Positions 12,418 to 22,325 are shown, numbered from the stretch's first letter. The stretch is 64,000 nt of DNA from Neckera pumila (GCA_963969595.1 OZ018409.1:5780520-5844519), one strand, 5' to 3'. A program made the numbers and translations. Notes: a model not told the origin generated them from the letters alone.

Positions 12418-13090
12418 TTAAATATTATGCGTCTGCTCATTAGGAGTTGCGTTCATGCGTAACGACCGAGTCCGAGCACCCGATCCTACACCATCTGGCG
12501 CAACTAGTTCCTCGTTGCTTTCCATCTCGACAACCACATGAGGCTCAGTGAAAGTCGCTGGATGCACAGCTCTTGCATCTGCTAGACCCGGCGAGGACTG
12601 CCCTGCTCCCTGCGGCCCAACCCGGTTTGGCTGATTAACTGCAGGTTCAGACGGTTCCTGCTCGGACTCAGGTTTCTCCTCTCTTTCTATAACAACAATA
12701 ACATGTGGCTCACGGAAAGTCGGAGAATGCACAACTGTTGCATCTGCTGGACCTCGCGAGGAATGCCCTGCCTGGTGCTCCGTCTGGTTTGTCTGATCCA
12801 TTGTCGATGGAGCGCCTTCAGAACGCGCGCGGCAAAGAGGAGCCAAGGAGAAGACGGGTCCTGACATCTTAGCGGGACTGAAATCTGTAACGAAGCACGA
12901 AAAGATTAGAAAAGCAAGGATAAAGTAATTCAAAAGGCTGCCAGCGTTTAGATGACTAGAATTCAGAGAAGCTAGATCAAGTACTTGTGCATGACGTACC
13001 TGAAATGTATGCAAAAAGAACATAGACCCCAGGAGCAAGTCAGCCTTAAGTAGAAAATGCACTGGCTTTAAAAGAACGAAGAGGAAAACA
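12418..13090 (-). CDS. Gene A1: acidic, Pro/Ser-rich repeat protein, unknown function (149 aa)
   Basis: Coding part 12418-12867 on the minus strand, with ATG at 12867 and TAA at 12418. A 115-base intron (12885-12999, GTACGT...TTACAG) separates it from a non-coding first exon at about 13000-13090; the ATG lies 18 bases after the acceptor. The protein is hydrophilic and acidic and has no recognised domain, signal peptide or membrane segment. Residues about 36-64 and 91-119 are two copies of one 55-residue-period repeat (core VVHSPTFREPHVIVV versus AVHPATFTEPHVVVE), seen in DNA as a 165-bp period. Gene A2 shares the splice site before ATG, the MS start and the QTDQ/DQANQ-GPS repeats. It is divergent from B1, and the two appear to share a promoter. 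The frame stays open upstream to 13374 but crosses the intron and promoter, so the longer reading is not favoured. Confidence 0.65.
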
Positions 13091-13109
13091 ATGCCAGGTT
13101 GAGCAGTGT

Positions 13110-13270
13110 GAAGATCCATATTTAAAATGCTTGTGCATGGAGCTCCCTGCATTGGTCTCGGTAGTCTCGTATTTGAGGCTAATCTCGGCAGCAGGTTTAG
13201 GGTGAAGAGCAATGGATGGTCTCGCGAGTTGGGAAGAGAAATAAAAAAGGGTTCCAACCAGAGACTGAAG
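13110..13270. promoter_or_regulatory. Shared bidirectional promoter of A1 (-) and B1 (+)
   Basis: An A/T box ATATTTAAAA at 13118-13127 faces A1, and AAATAAAAAAGGG at 13239-13251 faces B1. The B-side box is kept at 16953-16965 (inverted) and 11576-11588, always followed by GGTTCC. The stretch between the boxes (TCTCGTATTTGAGGCTAAT, AGGTT(T/C)AGGG) is also conserved among copies. Activity is an inference from conservation and position. Confidence 0.5.
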
Positions 13271-13903
13271 CATTTTTCTGCTTTGAAGGTGCTGCACCAG
13301 TTCAACTGCTCTGGATCGCTTCTAGGTCCATTGCAATAGGTACTTAGTTCGACCTTCAGTTCATATTCTTGCATAAGTTTACTAGATCACTTGTGGTGTA
13401 GCTGGTGATGCTGGAATTTAATTAGTTTCTGTCAACCAGAGTCCATTGACAGCACTAGCAGACCTTAACTCGAAGTTCAGTACTTAAGTCATATTTGATC
13501 GATTTGATTCTTCATGTTGCAGCACTTGTTGATTGCATCAACTAGGGCCACTGTCGACGTACCTCCACGTCCGTCCATGGAGAGCCCAACTGAGAGAAGC
13601 CCGCATCGGGCTGAGTTCATGGACAAGCATCGCGACATCATTGACAGTTCTGCAAAGTATTTGGAGCTGCAGAGGGAGCTCGAGCTTGAACGCATCGCCA
13701 AAGCCAAACGAGATGCAGCACTTGCTGAGTTGAACAGTAAGGAGAATGAGCGAGCGATGAAGTCTCGTCCCTTGACCAGGGAGCAACACCGATTGAACAA
13801 GGCGGCCCGGAGGGCATCCCGTCGTGCCATGAACGCGACGAAGAAGACGGTGGTTCAGGAGACTGAGGACAACGTCAAGGATTTCTTGAAATCAATGAAT
13901 TAG
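13270..13903 (+). CDS. Gene B1: small highly charged helical protein, unknown function (108 aa)
   Basis: A leader exon of about 13270-13339, a 183-base intron (13340-13522, GTACTT...GTTGCAG) and a coding exon with ATG at 13577 and TAG ending at 13903. The start is chosen because ATG-GAG is shared by B2 and B3 about 50-60 bases after the same TTCATGTTGCAG acceptor. The protein is dominated by Lys/Arg/Glu: a LQRELELERIAKAKRD helix at about residues 30-50, KENERAMKSR, then RRASRRAMNATKKT, ending QETEDNVKDFLKSMN. It fits a long helix or short coiled coil, possibly nucleic-acid binding, but no family is recognised. Compared with B2 and B3 it lacks an internal hydrophobic segment of about 30 residues before the tail. 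Downstream, 13904-14780 shows no gene. Confidence 0.65.
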
Positions 13904-14749
13904 TCCCCCTGTCAGTGACAAAGTGTTAATCTTCGTTGCAAAGGCGTCCAGTCCCTTAGCCAGTGTAGTCAATTTTGTAACTTTGACGAGATTCTGGAAC
14001 CGAGAATTGTGACATACATCTTTAGGGCCCACAAACCAGGGTCGGACAGATAATTATGGATATATATTCCTGGGTGCACATCCTGAAACCTGGAACAAGC
14101 CGTAGTATGGGATTATATACCGCCAATTTGAACATTGAAGTTGAGGTTTAGTCAATCGATAGCACATATTGTGATTGGGCTGCAGAGAAGCAAGTATTGC
14201 AAAATTTGTATTGGCCGGAACTGGAATAAATCTTTAACATTTTTTGCAGCTTGACTGCCGTAATATCTCTCTGCCAGTCTGACCTATGCAAGACTGTGAT
14301 TTAGGTAACAGATAATGTTAGTAACTTGTGATGAAAGTTTTACTTAATCACGTCAGAGCAGATTCTATACTGTACAGTGCTAGTACAGAAGACTGTGATT
14401 GCATGCAATTGTTTTGGAACGGTTTTAATTACAATGGCCGCCAGAAACTTTGTAGCAGATTACAATTGTGTGTAGTACAACATTGTGCAATAACTTTGTA
14501 ACTACTTTAGATTGCAACAATTTTCGATTATTACAGTTTGTGCAACGGTTTTTCAGTTTTTGGGACACATTTTCATGCACGTCTCATCCAAGATCCCATG
14601 GTTGAATATGCAAGAAAGGGTTAAAAAACATTTCCATTGTAGCTCTTAGTATTTAGTAATAAAAATTATGGCAGTTTTGTAGTGTTTATTCATGAACCTT
14701 TTAGGGTTAAATTGATGCATTTGCAACACTGGAAATTTGTGACAATCAT

Positions 14750-15620
14750 CTACACAGAGCTCTTCAAATTTGGACAAGTTAGTGTAGTTTATGTTTCAGG
14801 CCGGACGTCCTGAAAGTGGCAAAGTCGTTGGGACACTGCCGAAATGACATTAATTAACTTACTGTAAGGTGGAGCCGAGCTGCGATCTATGTTCTTCCCA
14901 TTTCCGAAGATATAAACTTGAGCGACCTTCCGATTCCCGGATTCCAAAGAAAGGCTGCAATGGGACAGAACAATATTGTTGTACTCACTAGATAACGGAA
15001 GGGGTAGAAATAAGCTATATATGACATCAAGGCATATGTCGGCTACAAGAAAAATCCAGTGCTCAATGCATATTCCCATTGATAAAATCGACAATGTAAA
15101 TCATCAATTTCGTTAAACTGGAGCATTTCCAGCTTAAAAATTGTGAAATATATCTTCAGATAGGTCTAATCTAAGGGCACAAACCAGGACAAGTATGGAC
15201 TTTATGTTTCAAGCCACGTGACGTGTACCAGGGGATATGTGCCAAAGAATTCCTTTGGAATTTCGCCAATTTAAGGAAATTGTTGTTTGAATAATTTGGC
15301 TTGATTTTAGAAGTGGCTCAGTCCTAGGAAACAATATTATGACAATCATTTTCTCAAAGCTCTCAGGACTAAGTCGTTTTGGCCCTGAAAACCAAGTTGT
15401 GGAACATTGCCAATTTAAAAAATTGATGATTAGAACGCATATCCATTGCTTAACCTTGCATTTTGATTATTCCGGAGCCTAGCTAACAAGGCTTCAGTGA
15501 GGACCTCCAGCTAAGACTGTTGGCAATAATAAAGAGTTTCCATATCCTGGCCCTGAACCCATTTTTGGCTATGGCTATAGTTTCTCAACTGGAGTTTCTC
15601 AAATATGTACTCAAGGCATG
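14750..15620 (-). repeat. Module C1 (inverted relative to C2), with a conserved open frame at 14789-15094
   Basis: Matches 21530-22325 in reverse orientation. Both copies keep an open frame with the shared string YNNIVLSHCSL followed by LESGN and FGN-KNI (14789-15094 minus here, 22074-22319 plus there), but neither shows a start, splice context or known domain that proves a gene. The left half contains an inner inverted-repeat element (about 15097-15440) with tips ATCATCAATTTCGTTAAACT and AAAAATTGATGATT. It lies between B1 and B2. Confidence 0.55.
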
Positions 15621-16143
15621 GAGAGACCCATAGATTGAGTCTAATTACCACTTTACCAGTTATACAAATCTCAACGAATCAACAATTCAATAGGAAGTAG
15701 CAGTTGGAGCACATCATATCAGTTATTTGCAAGGGTTTTGTATTGGTTCTGGACTTTGCCTTAAAACTCATCATGGAACATTTTACACCATAGCGAAAGC
15801 GCTGCAAGCGTGAAGCATTGCAGAAGTGGCAGGAACAAACCCAAAGCATATCTAAGCTAAAATAGTAACAATCTCAAATAATTGCAAATACATTGCACAA
15901 TGTTGTAGTAAACCATTGCTAAATTGTTATATAGTGAGGTCCTTGCTGTCAACTTATCATTGCAGAACCGTTCAAAACTACAATTGCAACCACTCCCCTC
16001 TGTACTAGTGCAGTATCCAATGTGCTTCGTGGTTAAGAAAACTCCAACATGCGGAACATTATCTGTAGCCCACTCTAAAACAGATATAGACTATGTGACT
16101 GTCCGCCTGTGAAGCGAAAACTAACTGCCACTGACAGCGGGGA

Positions 16144-17090
16144 CTAATTAATCGATTGCAAGAATTCCCGTACGTCGTCCTCAGTCTCCTGAACCAACTA
16201 GAACCAACTCGGCATGTCCTTGAAAAGATTTTGGGAGCCATACAACTCCGCAATTGCAGCCACGAGCAAGGGATATTTGGAGGTCCCGGCCGGAACCTCG
16301 TCCGCCTTCTCCTCCATCGCGTTCGCAGCACGAGGAGATGCCCTCGGGGTCTCTTTCTTGAACCGGACTTGCTGCTTGATTGCTAAACGATTCTTCATCG
16401 CTCGCTCCTTCTTGCTACTGATCAATAGATTCTGCTCACGAACAGCTGCAGCTTGCTTGGCTTTGGAGATGCGTTCAAGCTCGCGCTCCCTCTCGTGCTG
16501 CCTCTCCCTCTCCAGCTCCTTTTCCCTCGCAACTTTGGCAATGAAGGAGCCATACTTGCCCATCAACTCAGCCCGGCGCAGTCGTTTTCTCTCATTTTCA
16601 TTCTCCATGGATGGACCTGATCGAGATACTTCGACAGTGGCCTTAGTTGATGCAACCATTGTTAGCTCCAATACTGCAACATGAACAATCAATTCAAACA
16701 TGACTTGCTGAACTGGAAGGTCTCCTAGTGCTGTCAATGACTCTCATTGACAGAAAGTAATTAATTCCAGCATCAGTAGCCGCACCACCAATTAATGATC
16801 CAGAAAACTCAAGCCAGAAATCAAATGAACTGAAGGTCGAAAGTACCTGGTGCAATAGCCCTACTGTAGAAGCGATCCAGATCAGTTGGGCTGAAGGAGC
16901 GCCTTTGTCCAATGCACAAATTGCAGAAAAATGTTTCAATCTCTGGTTGGAACCCCCTTTTATTTGTCTTTCCAACTCGCGAGACCATCCATTGCTTTGT
17001 CCCTGAACCTCCTCGCGAGATTAGCTTCAAATACGAGACTACGGAGACCAATGCAGTGAGATCCAACTCCTCCAAGCACAAGCATTTTGC
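16144..17090 (-). CDS. Gene B2: highly charged helical protein, unknown function (136 aa; early stop in family tail)
   Basis: Minus strand. Leader exon from about 17090 to 16847, 173-base intron 16674-16846 (GTACTT...GTTGCAG), ATG at 16608 and TAG at 16198. Sequence runs MENENERKRLRRAEL, then an Arg/Glu-rich helix (EREKELERE-type, residues about 30-60), KKERAMKNR, RASPRAANAM and a more hydrophobic KYPLLVAAIAELYG segment. After the TAG the same frame continues 17 codons (16144-16197) into QETEDDVREFLQSIN, clearly matching the C-terminus of B1, so the stop is either a recent truncation beside a GTTGGTTC duplication or is read through. It is divergent from A3, inverted relative to the A1/B1 pair. 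Confidence 0.6.
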
Positions 17091-17127
17091 TTTCGAATCC
17101 TCATACCGCTCACCTTGGCAATTTCGT

Positions 17128-17497
17128 TCTCTTCCGTTCCTTTAAAGTCTGCTCATCTTCTCCTTCAGATTGCCTTGCTCCAAGAGTCTAAGTTCTTGCG
17201 TATTTTTGAGGTATGCCATGCGCAAGTACTTGACCTAGCATCTCTAAATTCTTGTCATCCAGATATTGGCAGCCTTTGAATTAATTGTGTACACTAGCTT
17301 GCTTTTCTTATCTTTTCATCTTTCTTTACAAGTTTCAGTTTGCAGCTCCTCCTAGCAACCTCCTCAAGCCGCTCCATCAGCAATGGCTTGGATCAGCCAA
17401 GCCAGTCAACACCGGGCCACCGGCTCCTCCAGCAGTTGCAAGTCGCGTTGAATTACCAACTTTCAGCAAATTATATGAGCTCGATAAAATGAACTAG
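17128..17497 (+). pseudogene. Gene A3: degraded or divergent A-family member
   Basis: Homologous to the 5' half of A1 in inverted orientation. A leader exon ends at 17210, then a 122-base intron (17211-17332; GTATGC...TTTACAAG) matches A1's intron along its length (GTACTTGA(C/T)CTAGC, TTCT(T/A)GTCATC, GGCAGCCTTT). The second exon starts TTTCAG as in A1, but the ATG at the A1 position is not present. The open reading after the acceptor runs about 50 codons, rich in Pro and Ala (GPPAPPAVASRVELP), to TAG at 17497. With no obvious start it is probably non-functional, or it starts elsewhere. It faces A2 tail to tail. Confidence 0.5.
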
Positions 17498-17849
17498 CAA
17501 AATCATTGAAATTCGAATGCATGGTACGGTTGATCTAGACTCGATAAGTAACCGTACACTCGCGGTAGCTTAATTTAGGAACGAAATCTGTATTAAGTCC
17601 GGAATTGCGTATGGAACTAATAGGTCGACTCGAGGATGCATTGGAATTAGCATCCATCTATTAATCAACCAGCAAAAGGTTAACCGGTCCTGTACCCTTC
17701 ACAACTTCAATAATCAATACGTCTAGCTACATTGCAAAAAGAGAGCCCACTATACAAGCCGATAGCTCATTCCAGCTTATAGAGCTGAATATCTGCTGGA
17801 TTGGATCACTGGCTAAATACTGTAAGAAAAAAAGATGAACCTAAAACGT

Positions 17850-17964
17850 GGCAATTTCGTTAAATTGGCGATAATCCATTACTCTTTGCCGCAGATAAGA
17901 CCTTTGTGAATATATCCGTCGCAATTTTTGGCTAGTGAATATCGCCAATTTAACGACATTGACC
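17850..17964. mobile_element. Short inverted-repeat element (MITE) at the centre of the inverted duplication
   Basis: A 115-bp unit with tips GGCAATTTCGTTAAATTGG and CCAATTTAACGACATTGACC, which are inverted copies of each other over about 27 bases. The same terminal motif (CAATTTCGTTAAA-TGGCG-TA) is found at 15.1, 21.7-22.0 and 54.6-54.9 kb, so this is a family. No coding capacity. Confidence 0.65.
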
Positions 17965-18264
17965 TTCCAAGCACAGCCATGCCATCGATGCCAGGTGAGA
18001 TGCTCATAAAAATCCAACTTACTCATGAATCATGACCTAAAGAAACCTGAACTTTTAACCCCCACATGCAATCTCCCATCGAATCTTAAAAAGCAAGTTA
18101 AGTTGATGAACACATGAAATACACAACACTGGATGTCACCAGTGCCGGATGGAGCCTTGAGGCTTATCGATGCAAATACCACCAATTCATTTGCGTACTA
18201 GCTAAATCAGACGTCCTAGACACAAATAATAGCGTATTTACATCGGACCAGCTCGCTTAATTAA

Positions 18265-18913
18265 ATGCAAAGTCTAATCCGCCTCCTCATCCTCATCAGA
18301 TGTTGCGGTCGTGTGGAGTTCGGGATCAGCAGGACTATCACGGCGAGGAGGAACACGGCCGCGTCCCTCGAACAGTTGATATCCATCCGGGAACGGCAAA
18401 CCCAAAGGTATGACGACTCTCTTCCTCGGGGCTCGACGTGCACCAGCCGTCGGCAAAACTGGACGCGGCTCCTCGGTGGAGTTATTTTCCGGAGTGGATA
18501 CGGACCCATTTTCCAACCCCAGCGCCAGGATTTGGAATCGGTGGCTCCTCATCAACTACTTCCGGTTCGCTCTCTTCAGCGCAAACTTCATGGGGTAGAG
18601 CATCGGTTGGAGGTTTCACGACGCTTGCATCGATGTCTGCAGGTGCAGGAGCCGGTACTGTAGATGGTCCTGGCTGGTTCGCTTGATCCTCTGCAGTGAC
18701 AGAAGGCTCCGCCTGCGCTGCTACTGATGACGGCCCTGCCTGGTCCGTTTGCTCCACTGCAGGGACAGAAGGCTCCGCCTGGGCTGGAGGTGCTGCGTGC
18801 TCGAGGAAACTCTCGGATTCCGATGCGCTACGAATTCGACGTGGGCTCCGCTGCTTGCGACGTCCGTGTCCGCGTCGTGGAGGCTGGGATGAGGAGGAAT
18901 CGGGTGAAGACAT
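18265..18913 (-). CDS. Gene A2: acidic Pro/Ser/Ala-rich repeat protein, unknown function (143 aa as read; likely frameshifted)
   Basis: Minus strand, with ATG at 18913 nine bases after an acceptor (GATCTACAG) comparable with A1; in-frame stop at 18482. The N-terminus is Ser/Arg-rich with RRGHGRRKQRSPRRIR (about residues 13-28), possibly a nuclear signal by composition. Then come 22-residue repeats (AEPSVPAVEQTDQAGPSS, AEPSVTAEDQANQPGPST), seen as a 66-bp tandem repeat at about 18660-18792, followed by an acidic stretch. Near 18510 the reading ends, but the next frame continues open with similar composition (PRPVLPTAGARRAPRKRVV...TSDEDEEAD) to a stop at about 18274. A one-base indel or a missed splice near GTTGGAAAATGG would explain this. 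It is divergent from B3. Confidence 0.55.
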
Positions 18914-19139
18914 CTTGGACTGTAGATCGAGAAAAGCAAAAGCAAGTACGAAGCGGCACTCGTTTCACAAGCTCTCGATCGATCGTATAACCTTTCGAAG
19001 GTTGTATTTCGATCAGACAAGATCAAGTAGTGATACTGGCCCGGGTTGACATGAACTAAAAGCAGACAAGCTAGCTACAAACTCTCGAAGGTTAAGATAA
19101 ATACTGCAAATCAGATCATAACTCGAAGAGGAGAGAAGG

Positions 19140-19440
19140 GCAAGGGCAAGGGCTCTACAGGGAGACTGAAGAAAGAGGATACAAGAATGGGGATTGCTCG
19201 ATTCAAATGTGGGTTTAAATGTCCATGCTTGGGTGAAGCTCGGTCCTCATTGCCAGTGTAGGGTTTAGACCAGCCTCCACCATTGACGATGAAGCCTCGG
19301 TAGTTGCGTACGTACTCGTGGCCAAGCTCGTCAGGGGGGTGAACTCGGATCATTTGCCAAACGACTCTGACGAAAGCTTTAGCCTCGGTAGGCACGTCTC
19401 CGTGGCTGATCTCGTCACGGGGGTGAAGTCATGAACACTA
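19140..19440. promoter_or_regulatory. Probable shared promoter region of A2 (-) and B3 (+)
   Basis: The intergenic part contains an ATTTAAA box facing A2 near 19211 and two tandem copies (about 19293-19346 and 19380-19428) of a GCCTCGGTAG...CTCGTCA(C/G)GGGGGTGAA block that resembles the CTCGGTAGTCTCG...GGGTGAA block between A1 and B1. Function is inferred from position and similarity only. Confidence 0.35.
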
Positions 19441-19901
19441 GGGCTGAAACGAGCGTGCACTTAGGGCTTTATTGAGTTCCAACGCTGGGCAGCCAGAAAT
19501 CGCGCTGCTCTGAGCACAGCTCCGGAGCCAGGCCAGTCACAGGCCATTAACTGCTGGATCGACATTCATTACATTTTCTCTAGGGTACGTCAAAGAAAGC
19601 ATTGATCAATGATTAAATTGCTTTTTTGTGTGTTTTAATTTAACGGCGTTGCTTGCGTGGTTAGTCGCTCAATTCGATCAATCCATGTTTGATGATTGTT
19701 CATCATGTGAACACATCTGTCGCAGCGAGCGTTTGTTCCTCGTAGGAACTGTGTCGAGGTTCGGCCTTCAATACATTCTCAAGCTTTACGTACGTACAAT
19801 CTAGAAGCCTAAAAAGCATTACTTTTAAGTGAAGTCCGTTGTTTCTTGCATGGTTTGTAGACGTACGTCCATTTCATGTTTGATGATTGCTCATGTTGCA
19901 G

Positions 19902-20401
19902 CGTTTGTTACCACGAGCTAGCTAGGGCACGGACCGCTCTTGTCGAGGGACATGGAGGAGCAAGGTGAGAGGATCCGAGGACGTCGTCGGTACGAACTAA
20001 TGAACAGGAATGCCGAACCCATTGCAAGAGCTCAGTTGCGTTACGCTTGGGCCTGGAGTCAAAGCAGCTGGAGGGGGGCTTGGGAGGACAGAGAAGCTTC
20101 AGTCGCACACCAGCGACATCAACGACATCAGCGACAGTTGATCGAGCAGCAGCAACGCCGCGCCATCATGATGGTTCGGGCTCGTGAATATGCGAGAGCT
20201 CGAGCTGTTTCTCGCCGGGCCATGAATGAAATGAGGAAGACAGTAGAGATTGCAGATGGGAGCGCAGATTTTCGCTTACTCATGGTGGCTGCTTATGGCA
20301 AGGGGGTCATGCGGTCCTGGGAATATGCGAGAGCTGTTTTCGAGGATGTTACCGGTCTCAGGTTGAAGAAAGAGACTGAGGACGAAGAAGATTGTCTGTA
20401 A
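19902..20401 (+). CDS. Gene B3: highly charged helical protein, unknown function (149 aa)
   Basis: The coding exon follows a CTCATGTTGCAG acceptor (ends at 19901), the same as in B1 and B2. ATG-GAG is at 19952 and TAA at 20401. The leader exon donor was not fixed. The protein begins MEEQGERIRGRRRYELMNRN, is rich in Arg, Gln and His (VAHQRHQRHQRQLIEQQQRR at about 50-70), carries the family signature RARAVSRRAMNEMRKTV, then a hydrophobic segment FRLLMVAAYGKGVMRSWEYA, and ends acidic (KKETEDEEDCL). It is the longest intact member and has the hydrophobic segment lost from B1. No known domain. It is divergent from A2 and followed by module C2. Confidence 0.65.
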
Positions 20402-20740
20402 AAATTGCTATTGGTACGTACTCATTTGCAACTTTTATACATTTGTGTGCAATCTAACTGTGTGCAATCTATTTGTTTCGTAATAGGCATCGACGACAGA
20501 CATGCATTCCCCAAAGACTTTGCATTGGAACTTCATTGTTATCTGTTAATAATAAAGTATTCCCTAGCTCGTGCAGTGCCATGTTTAATTGTCCCATGGT
20601 GTTTAGCAGATCATGTCATATCTTATAATTAATGAGTTTTTGTTAGACTACTTCGCAGGGGTAGAAGACGAGCTTCAGATCTCAGATCGGAAGATTTGGA
20701 GCCAGTCATCGGACCGGTGCTGATTCCAAGTTATGAATAA

Positions 20741-20935
20741 TCACAGGGAACCTGGACCGATTCACTGGGCAGTGAGTGGTACAAAAAGAGGGGTGAATGT
20801 GGAGTGAATTTTTTCTTAATAAAGAAAGTCAAGGTCAACACTTGCCACTTGCCTTATTTGGACAAAATTCACTCCACATTCACCCCTCTTTTTGTACCAC
20901 TCACTGCCCAGTGAATTGGTCCAGGTTCCCTGTGA
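20741..20935. mobile_element. Near-perfect 195-bp inverted repeat (MITE-like hairpin)
   Basis: Left arm begins TCACAGGGAACCTGGACC and right arm ends GGTCCAGGTTCCCTGTGA. The arms pair over about 72 bases with one or two mismatches, leaving a loop of about 50 bases. Such near identity suggests recent insertion or ongoing correction. No clear target duplication. A 60-codon minus-strand open frame here is a by-product. Confidence 0.75.
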
Positions 20936-21529
20936 ATTGCATTCTGTCAGCCGGAGCGTGCAGAACTTGAAATTTGTCGCATGTACATTGGATAACATAC
21001 TGTATCTACCTATCTTTTCATGGTACGCATCTTCATATAATAAAAAATAACATTAGTACAATCAGCGTATGATCCAGTTCCTTGCTTGTCATAGCCTTTC
21101 CGTTTAATTAGGATTTTTGCTTCACCCCTCCTGATCAATGTGGCATTCACGTTCCCCCGGCCGGCATTAGTTCATTTCAACACGAGTTCTTGCATTCGCA
21201 AGTCGTGTACGTAATTCATGCTTGCCGATTGCCTGGTACGTTGTATTTGCACTGTCTGTACATCTAGCTGAATTCCACAGCACATACAGAATGCCTGCAG
21301 GAGAGGAAATGAAATACATTGACGGTCTACATATGCACCATGTATCTATCGAAATTTTGCTGCTTTTGAGGCCGGCTGATTAAATTCAAGTAAGCACAAC
21401 AAACACTAACTTAATTAGTTGAAATTATTATATAGTACTATCTAGACTGCAAGAAAACAGAAAAGACTGCAAGGTTTGCTCTTGCAGAAGAATTAACCAA
21501 TTGGACGCTGTAAGACGATTTGGATTGTT

Positions 21530-22325
21530 GTACGAAAAAAGCAAACTCCAGTTGAGAAACTATAGCCATAGCCATTAATGGGTACAGGGCCACAGGAATT
21601 GGAAACTCTTCAGTATTGCCAACAGTTGTAGCTGGGTCCTCATTCAATCCTTGGAAGCTAAGCTCCGGAATAATCAGAATGCTTAAGTGATGGATATGCT
21701 TTAACTAATCATCAATTTTATTAAAATGGCGATATTCCACAACCTTGACATTTTCAGGGCCGAAACGACTTAGTTCGTAGAGCTTTGTGAAGATGACTGG
21801 ACATCACCATCTTGCAGCCTAGAATTGTGCCAGCCCTAGAATCACGCCAAATTGTTCAAACAACAATTTCGTTAAACTGGCGGAATTCCAAGTGAAAACT
21901 TTGGCTCATGTCAAGGACACAGGGCTTGAAACATGCATAAATTAGTCATGCTTGGCCTAGTTTGTGGCTTCAAATTGGACCTTTCTGAACACATATGTCA
22001 CAATTTTTAAGCTCAAATTGCTCCAAATTAACGAATTTAACGAAATTGATGATTTACATTGACGATTCTATAGGTGGTAATAGGCATTGCTGGATTTTGT
22101 TCTCTTGTAGTTGAAATATGCCTGCATGTCATATATATAGTTTATTTCTACCCCCTTCCGTTAATCCGTGATTACAACAATATTGTTCTGTCGCATTGCA
22201 GCCTTTGTTTGGAGTCTGGGAATTGGAGAGTCGCTGAAGTTTATAACTTCGGAAATGCGAAGAACATATCCAAGAGGCTCCAGCTTACGACTTTGCCACT
22301 CTCAGGACGTCCGGCCTGAAACATA
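21530..22325 (+). repeat. Module C2, inverted copy of C1
   Basis: Reads like C1 (14750-15620) in the opposite orientation, from CAAACTCCAGTTGAGAAACTATAGCC to GGACGTCCGGCCTGAAACATAAA. It includes an inner inverted-repeat element (about 21705-22051) with tips ATCATCAATTTTATTAAAA and TTTAACGAAATTGATGATT. The open frame at 22074-22319 parallels the C1 frame. It sits downstream of B3 as C1 sits downstream of B2. Confidence 0.55.

Noticed and set aside
12418..13374. A single 318-codon open frame covering A1 and its upstream region
   Set aside because: It runs through an intron with conserved GT-AG limits and through the shared promoter; the sister gene A2 starts just after the equivalent acceptor. 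The 149-residue reading is preferred.
16214..16684. 156-codon frame on the plus strand opposite B2
   Set aside because: Antisense shadow of B2; B2 has matching splice site, start and family similarity.
18265..18663. 132-codon plus-strand frame opposite A2
   Set aside because: Overlaps A2 antisense and is not conserved in the other pairs.
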